A DNA stretch of 64,000 nucleotides from Cryptomeria japonica (lineage: Eukaryota; Streptophyta; Pinopsida; Cupressales; Cupressaceae). The notes under the pieces are model-generated. The model was not told the DNA's origin. It searched no databases and worked only from the letters and a program-made list of their open reading frames with translations. Every line of letters starts with the position of its first letter. Within the stretch, counting starts at the first letter, position 1. Where the stretch lies: NCBI RefSeq assembly GCF_030272615.1, contig NC_081413.1, forward strand, positions 335,336,302 to 335,400,301, given 5' to 3'. This document shows, one piece after another, positions 57,948 through 64,000 of this stretch. The translations under genes and the position numbers were made by a program.

Positions 57948-60900
57948 ATGGCTTCCTCATCCACTCCTGAATTTATTGCAAACCCTACTGCAATTGAAGT
58001 TATCAAGCACCCTAGACCCGTATTCAAGCTTGTTCCCGAAATAGCAAAGAAAGATGATACCCTAGGTGCATTTTCTCAAATTCCTAAGGGAGTAGTATAT
58101 GATGAAGACCCTAGGATATACATACATTGTCATATAGAGGAATTAGGAGATGATGAAATCAAGAACATGTATCGAACTGTGATTTGTGATAAATCTAGAA
58201 ATATCAAACTGGAACATAAGATAGTGGAAACCCTAGGTTTTACTGAAATCCTTAGTGTCCCGGATTTTCCCAAGGATATTATAAGGATTGTGCTAAGGAG
58301 AGTGCATGGTGAATTATTTTGGTTGGATTCAATTCATAAGATCACCAAAGAAGCAATAAAGGTAGTAATAGGGTTACCTTCCACCAGTAGCAGGCCTAAC
58401 AGAACTAAAAAGCTCTCTAATGGCACAGTAATGGACCTAACCGGTGCAATATTTGACAAAAGGTCTCTAAGGGTAAGTTATGTAAAGGATATCAATGTTA
58501 GATTTGTCAGTATGATTTTAGGCTAGAAGGCTACACATGCAAATAGGTTAAACTCAGTATCTAGCCTATGTGTTAAAAGTGCATATGACATGGTTAACAA
58601 CAATGCTAGAATAGATGTGTGTGAATGGCTCAAAGATGAATTAATAGACAATCTGAAGAAGATAAAGGGAGATAAGAAAGGAACCTTTAGATTTGGAAAT
58701 TTGCTTGTATGTTTAATTTTGTATATTACTAAGCAAGTACCTAGTATTGGTAGGAGAGATTTTGGTTTTGACATACCGGTAGGAAAGTAACTTTTGGATA
58801 CACTAAACAACATGGGAGATAACAAGGAGAAAAACTTAAATGAACATTTTCAGGAACTAAAAGCTCGAATGAAGACTAGAACAAGACTGTCACAGGCAAT
58901 TATGGATAAATATCAAAAGGAAATATATTTTGTAATTAAGAAAGATGAAATCTAGATGGAGGCAGTTGTCCCTAGGAGTATCTGGGTAACTAAAATGGGC
59001 TATGAAACAGATGATAACATCATAGAAACTTATGCAAAAGCCCTCCTTGAAGCACCAAAGGAACCCACTGAGAAAGTCTTTGAAAATGCAAAAACAATTG
59101 AAAGTGGAATTTAGTAAAGGAAAATGGTTGAGAAAGTTGAACAAACTGTGAAGAAAGGAACCCGACAGGAAAAATCTATTAAGGAAGATGTTTTGAAACA
59201 AACTGGTATCAAGGAAAGTGAGCTGGAAGGACTTCAACCGGAAGCTCATCTTTCACTGGTTGGAACTTCTTTTGAGAGTGATATACCGGTAGTATTCAAA
59301 AGGGTGGAAAGGAAAAGAAAACCCTCATCGGTACCCTCACCCACACCTAGGAGAAACAGACAAAAGCAACAGGCAGTGAGGCCTCTAGCAAGGAAGCTGA
59401 CTCCGAAGAAGAAAAAGGTAAAACAGGACATTGATCCACTAGACAAGCTCCTTAGTGAAATAATAGAGGATGGAAAGTTGAAGAATATTAGCAAACTATA
59501 CAATACACTTTTAACTGATGGCAGAGAGAGCATAGAAAATAGTGTAATTTTACACTTGGATATTTACAAGAAATTTTTGATGGAAATTGTTGATGAAATA
59601 CCCACTGATCTTTACAAAAGACTTGAAGCTAGAAGGGTAGCTATTGTTGAGTTGGACAAGAAAATAAAAATTGAAAAATTACTTGCAGTGAAATCACTGG
59701 AAGAAATTGATCAATTAATCAATAAGGCCAACCGGACTGTATTCTCAACTGGTCACCGACATGTAGCACTAATGGTAGGGAAAATGAATGAAATTTCAAA
59801 AGAGACTGCGGACCAATGGGACATATTTTTTGTTGAAAAGGAGAAACAGGAAGAACTCAAAAAACCCAAGACTATTAGAGTATATCAAAAGGACAAGGAT
59901 AAGGGGAAAGTAAAGGAAGGTGGACCTTCGAACCTTAAGATAACTGACAACTTACCCCCACCTTCTTTTGATACTTCACCGATAGAATCAGTTGACACAC
60001 AACTAGCTACTGAGAGTATGGAGACTCCTCTAGAGGATACAAATCCCGAGTCTGAAGTTTTGTATACCATGAATATTGATACACAAGAGGTGAATATTGT
60101 GGTAGATAAAGAAACCACTGAAGATAAGAAGAAATATGTGACTGCTGAGTCACCGGCTGCAGAGGTGTTAATCAATGTTATCACAGAGATAGAGAAACCG
60201 ATAGAGGACTCTACTGAGAAAAAATCAGAGAAACTGGAAATGATTAGTGCAAAGGGAAATACACACAAACCAGAAGTACATTCAGAGGCTACATCTGAGA
60301 AACCGGTAGTTGAGAGCTCAGAGAAACCATCTGAGGCACTAGAACAGAAACAGGTTGATGTACAAGTTCAAACTGAGACAACGCCACCGACAAAAACTGA
60401 AAAGCATAAACCTTTGCTGATAGAAATGCATACCCAAACAGATCCTCCTGAGAAAGAGGAAAGCAAGGTTATCACTACAACCGACAACATAGAAATTGTA
60501 AAAATAGTTGGATAGACATTTGGTACTTCTATAGCAGAATTCCAGCCTGCAAATGTAACAGAGGTCTTATTGGACTCAATAAAGAAAATCACAAAGTGTA
60601 GTGCACAAGCTTATAAATCTATTGATGATACAATCCCCATTCTTAAATTGATAGCACCCAAGTGCATTGTGGATAATAAAGATTCTTTAGGTCCACTAGA
60701 CACTTTGTCTAAATACATCACCGACAACATTTTGACAATTGATCAAATAAACAAGGACACAGTTAAGGAGAAAATGAATAAAGAGAAAGAGAAATTCTTT
60801 GATGAAACAATAAAGAAGTGCATGGGACACATTGGCACACTTTTACCAGCACTAAACAAAACAATAATGGAGTTTAAGAAACTCTATAGAGATACATGCA

Positions 60901-61325
60901 AGAAAAATGTTCTGACAACATATATAGACAAGGAAATAAGTAAGGTACAAAAGGAGATTGACAATATAGCTGATAACCTCATTGGTTCATCTGAACCATT
61001 ATCAGTTACAGAGCAAAAGATACATAGTCTTGAAGAAAAACTTGAGAAATTTGAAAATGAGAAAGACAAAATAAAAGGGAAGGCAAAAGACCTTAAATGC
61101 AAACTCAGCCCCAAATTGGAGTACCTCATCTTTTTGAGTAAAGAGATCTCTGAGGCACTTGTTCAAGGACTGAAGACACCAGAGGAAAAAATGCATCACC
61201 TCACCAGTACTATTCAAAGGACAGAGGCTGCACTGAAAGATAGTGAAAAGTTCACTGAGAGTCTAAATTTGGTATTAGAAGAACTCTTTCAGATTGTAAC
61301 CCACAGGATACAAGGATATAGGTAG
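57948..61325 (+). pseudogene. Long ORF of unknown function in COP-G
   Basis: One reading frame of 1126 codons runs from ATG 57948 to a stop at 61323, broken only by in-frame stops at 58524, 58788, 58953, 59112, 59115 and 60513. There is no frameshift. The N-terminal 340 residues look globular (VFKLVPEIAKKDDTLGAFSQ; HKITKEAIKVVIGLPS; GTFRFGNLLVCLILYITKQV). Residues about 445-490 are strongly basic (KRVERKRKPS, LTPKKKKVK), like a nuclear-localisation or nucleic-acid-binding segment. Residues about 650-850 are Glu/Lys/Pro/Thr-rich with STEKKSEKLE-type repeats. The C-terminal 250 residues are helical, with a likely coiled coil (EEKLEKFENEKDKIKGKAKD). No protease, polymerase or integrase motif, signal peptide or clear membrane span is visible. 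I do not recognise the protein. Confidence 0.7.
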
Positions 61326-61372
61326 GAAACACACTCCACTGACAACAAATGACAACCTTTGTCATTGATGTC

Positions 61373-61552
61373 AAAGGGGGAGTAGTGAGATGAGAAAAAT
61401 GATCAGAACAAGACATCATCAGCTCAGGGGTAGCATGGATTTTTGACAACACAGTTTTGGTAAGATGCTTTGGTAGATTCTTTTTGGACATCATTTTTTG
61501 GACACTTCTCGATTTTTCTCATGAGTTTTGCCATCAATGCAAAAGGGGGAGA
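61373..61552 (+). promoter_or_regulatory. Polypurine tracts of COP-G
   Basis: AAAGGGGGAG lies at 61373-61382 and AAAAGGGGGAGA at 61541-61552; the second is next to the 3' LTR. Both are preceded by a similar block (ATTGATGTC and CATCAATGC). Confidence 0.8.
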
Positions 61553-61553
61553 T

Positions 61554-62204
61554 TGTTGGAAAATTCACACTCCAAAGAGAAATTTTAGGTGATTGAAGGT
61601 ATTTTCATTGATGGCAACCTTACAATCATGTGATACCAACAGGAAGACACAGGCACCGACACTGACACTGACAGACTCTACACCAACATACATATCATCG
61701 GCACCAAAAAGATTGATCACCGACACCATGGCCGACATGAATTTTGTTTAAATGTATTTTGTATTTAATTGTAAAATCTTTTGTAAGCCGACTTGGCGCA
61801 TTGTAATATGACACATATATGTATGAGATCATTGTAGATCACTTAAGATAAGAAAAAAATGATAGAATGCGAAGTATGAAAAGAAGGTAGTAGACCTAAT
61901 GTGCGAATTATTGGGATAAGGATTTATGTATATTGCAGAGCTTAAACCGGTACCGAATCTAGCATAGTAGATGTTGATCTGAAGTAGTACAAGACATTGG
62001 ATTAGTATAATCCATTTTTGTAAGTCAACGTGACTTCCTTTTGTAATTGAGTAGTGAGCTCTAGGCACTTGGCATTCCTACACGTGTAGGCCCCTATTGT
62101 AAGCAGTAATATTCTCTTATTGGCCAGTAAGTGAATATTGTGGGTCACAAATCCCATCGAGGATTTTCCCACACCGGGTTTCCTCGTTAAAATATTTTGT
62201 TATG
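61554..62204 (+). repeat. COP-G 3' LTR, truncated
   Basis: The LTR starts TGTTGGAAAATTCAC and aligns with the 5' LTR to GTTATG. There the COP-H LTR begins, so about the last 150 bp are missing. Confidence 0.85.
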
Positions 62205-63054
62205 TGTTAGGCCCAATATGGAAAGCTAGTGTACTGAGAGGGGAGGGGTGAATCGGTACTTCAAAACTTTTCTTCAATAATAACTTTACTATTATGCATA
62301 AACCGAATAGTGAAGTAACATAATATAAATCTAAAAAAAAATAGATAACAATAATACATGATTCACTCCATAACACATATATTTTGGTTACGTAGAAACT
62401 CTTGGTTAGAGAGAAAAATTGTGGTGGGGATGGCACCCACAACTTCACTACTGCAATAATAAAGAGTGCTCGGTTAGAGCTACATGTTTAGCTATTTCTG
62501 ATAGCTTACCCTATTAGGAGTAACAAGATCTATTAGATCTACCTTGCTAAAGGATTTTACAACACTTAAACTAAATGTTGTATCTGGTTAGAGGCTTTAC
62601 AATTTATAGACTTGATTAGAGTCTTTTACCTTGTTAAAGGTTTCTCTTACAACTTCAAAATATTACAATAAATCATTACAAATATCTGCAACTTTACATC
62701 TGGAATGTTATAGCAGATTCTATGTGCTCAGAATAGATTACCTTGCTTATAACATACCTTGGTAACCCATACATTAACTTGGTAAACCCTTCTGTTTACT
62801 CTATTCTTTTACTATTCTCTGAAATCCTTCTCGGTGACCTCTATGTCTCTATAATAGTCTTCTTACACTCATGCACACACCTCTTTAATTCTTAACTCAT
62901 GCTGTATAAATAGATCTCTTATGTCGGTGATCCATTCATTGCTTCGATCTTACAAACATGTTTTATCGAATGAATAACCATGCAAAATATTTCATTGGTT
63001 AGATGACCTCAAAATCATACACAATCTTTAAGTGCAATTTCCAATGTGATAATA
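62205..63054 (-). repeat. COP-H: copia-type LTR, partial
   Basis: TGTTAGGCCCAATATGG followed by GAGAGGGGAGGGGTGAATCGG marks a copia LTR end in minus orientation, inserted into the COP-G 3' LTR. The middle resembles the COP-B LTR (GGTGGGGATG with a nearby ACCCA; GTTAGGAG). I could not find a right terminus or adjoining PBS or PPT, so the end given is only where the resemblance is lost. Confidence 0.6.
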
Positions 63055-64000
63055 TGTGAGGCCTCACCTCGACTCAGTTTGACATTCAGTGGATTTTATA
63101 TTTTAGACTACTATGGATACTTTGTTTTGATGCATTTTGAGACTTAGAAATTATATGATTTCAGGATATTGGATAACATTGCTATGAATTGATGTTTTAC
63201 TTACATGCTTTATGAGATAGAACACTACATGATTATTAGATAGAATGATATTGCAATGATAGATGTCGTTAATGAATTTGCAGGACTTTACTTTGAATAT
63301 AGAACTATGATGTATGTTTAGTTTATGTGAATTGGGATGAAAATTGTTTATGTGAATTTGCTTGACAAAAGATGTATTCAATCTGTGCAGATGAAAATTG
63401 TATGCAAGTAATGATGTGCATTGTTGTATAATTGAATTATATTTTATATGAATATTTGGGAGTACTAATGTGTAAATTGAGATGCGCAGGAAATTTACCA
63501 TGTGACCATGGAAAATTACGGAGAATCAAACCTAGACTTATGTATGTTCGTAAAGCCAGGGTTTGTCTATTTGGAGAGACAACACCCCGTTTGTGTTGTA
63601 TTTTATTCGTATCAGTATATGCTGCATGTGTGTTATGTGTTATTTAAATTTATTGTGTAAAAACCTCAAGAGACAATTTCATGTTTATTTTTGTAAAAGT
63701 ATTTTATTAGTGTCACTTGACACATGTGTGGATTTAAATTTTAATATTTTATCTTGTCTCTTGATGGGAAAGTGTTAATTATTATTAATTTTAAATAAAA
63801 TAATGTGTTGTCAAAAAGATATTTTGAGAATATAATATTTGGAGTGGTCAACTTATGTTTGACCCGAAAATAAACTTCAGAGGGGTTTAAAATGGGTTAA
63901 ATGAACACCTAGGGGTAGTTTATTAGGGTTTCTTGAAGCCCATAAGGTATACCTAGGGGTTAGGGGTAATTTTAGGCAAGTTTCTACTTTATAATGATCT
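63055..64000. other. Unassigned sequence, possibly the start of another LTR
   Basis: No gene or domain is visible. TGTGAGGCCTCACCTCGAC at 63054 could be an LTR start, because it is TG-initial and contains a short inverted repeat, but its partner would lie outside the window. Confidence 0.35.

Larger units (their letters stand above)
55696..62204 (+). mobile_element. COP-G: pol-less copia-type element with a long unknown ORF
   Basis: Two LTRs in the same orientation (55696-56473 and 61554-62204) flank 5.1 kb. The PBS (TGGTATTAGAGCC) and PPT (AAAAGGGGGAGAT) are of copia type. The interior encodes a gag remnant with zinc knuckles and then one very long reading frame. There is no protease, integrase, RT or RNase H anywhere in it. 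The two LTRs differ at many bases, and the 5' copy lacks about 28 bp near 55770, so the element is old. It must have been mobilised by another element. Confidence 0.85.

Noticed and set aside
59246-60268. Minus-strand frames of 95 and 127 codons
   Set aside because: They are shadows of the COP-G long ORF: Ser/Phe/Leu-rich because the sense strand is Lys/Glu-rich.

Overview
This window looks like nuclear heterochromatin of a land plant with a large, repeat-rich genome. A conifer or other gymnosperm would fit, but nothing here fixes the species. It is AT-rich, and I found no ordinary host gene, tRNA, rRNA or CRISPR array. Almost everything recognisable is LTR-retrotransposon sequence, layered by insertion of one element into another and mostly decayed by stop codons, frameshifts and truncation. 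I use local names: COP-A to COP-H for Ty1/copia elements and GYP-1 to GYP-5 for Ty3/gypsy elements.

Layout: 1-639 unassigned. 640-1911 COP-A, the 3' end of a plus-strand copia. 1912-5761 COP-B, minus, gag to integrase plus 5' LTR. 5762-9887 COP-C, minus, whose reverse transcriptase is cut by the COP-B LTR. 9888-25967 GYP-1, plus, a long Tat/Ogre-like gypsy with a triplicated primer-binding segment, two RNase H domains, a solo LTR lodged in pol (16752-18311) and a decayed extra ORF after integrase. 25968-28194 COP-D, minus, gag plus 5' LTR, cut by the GYP-1 3' LTR. 28195-31189 mostly unassigned, with a plus-strand gag-like ORF. 31190-34183 and 40985-43905 are probably the two halves of GYP-3 (minus), separated by GYP-4 (34184-40984, minus), a gypsy reduced to gag tail, long spacer and 3' LTR. 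43906-54748 COP-E, minus, the most complete copia and Sirevirus-like; its 3' LTR is split by GYP-5 (44145-48167). 54749-55695 COP-F, an LTR in minus orientation. 55696-62204 COP-G, plus, an LTR element with a gag remnant but no pol and a 1126-codon reading frame of unknown function. 62205 onward COP-H LTR, then unassigned sequence.

No genes cooperate here as a host pathway. The functional logic is that of retroelements: LTR promoter, tRNA-primed PBS, gag, protease, RT/RNase H, integrase and polypurine tract. The parts most worth a second look are COP-G and its large ORF (57948-61325), the triple PBS of GYP-1, the extra ORFs downstream of integrase in GYP-1 and GYP-3, and the insertion junctions, one of which (solo LTR, 16752-18311) is proven by its target-site duplication and by the continuity of the flanking reading frame.
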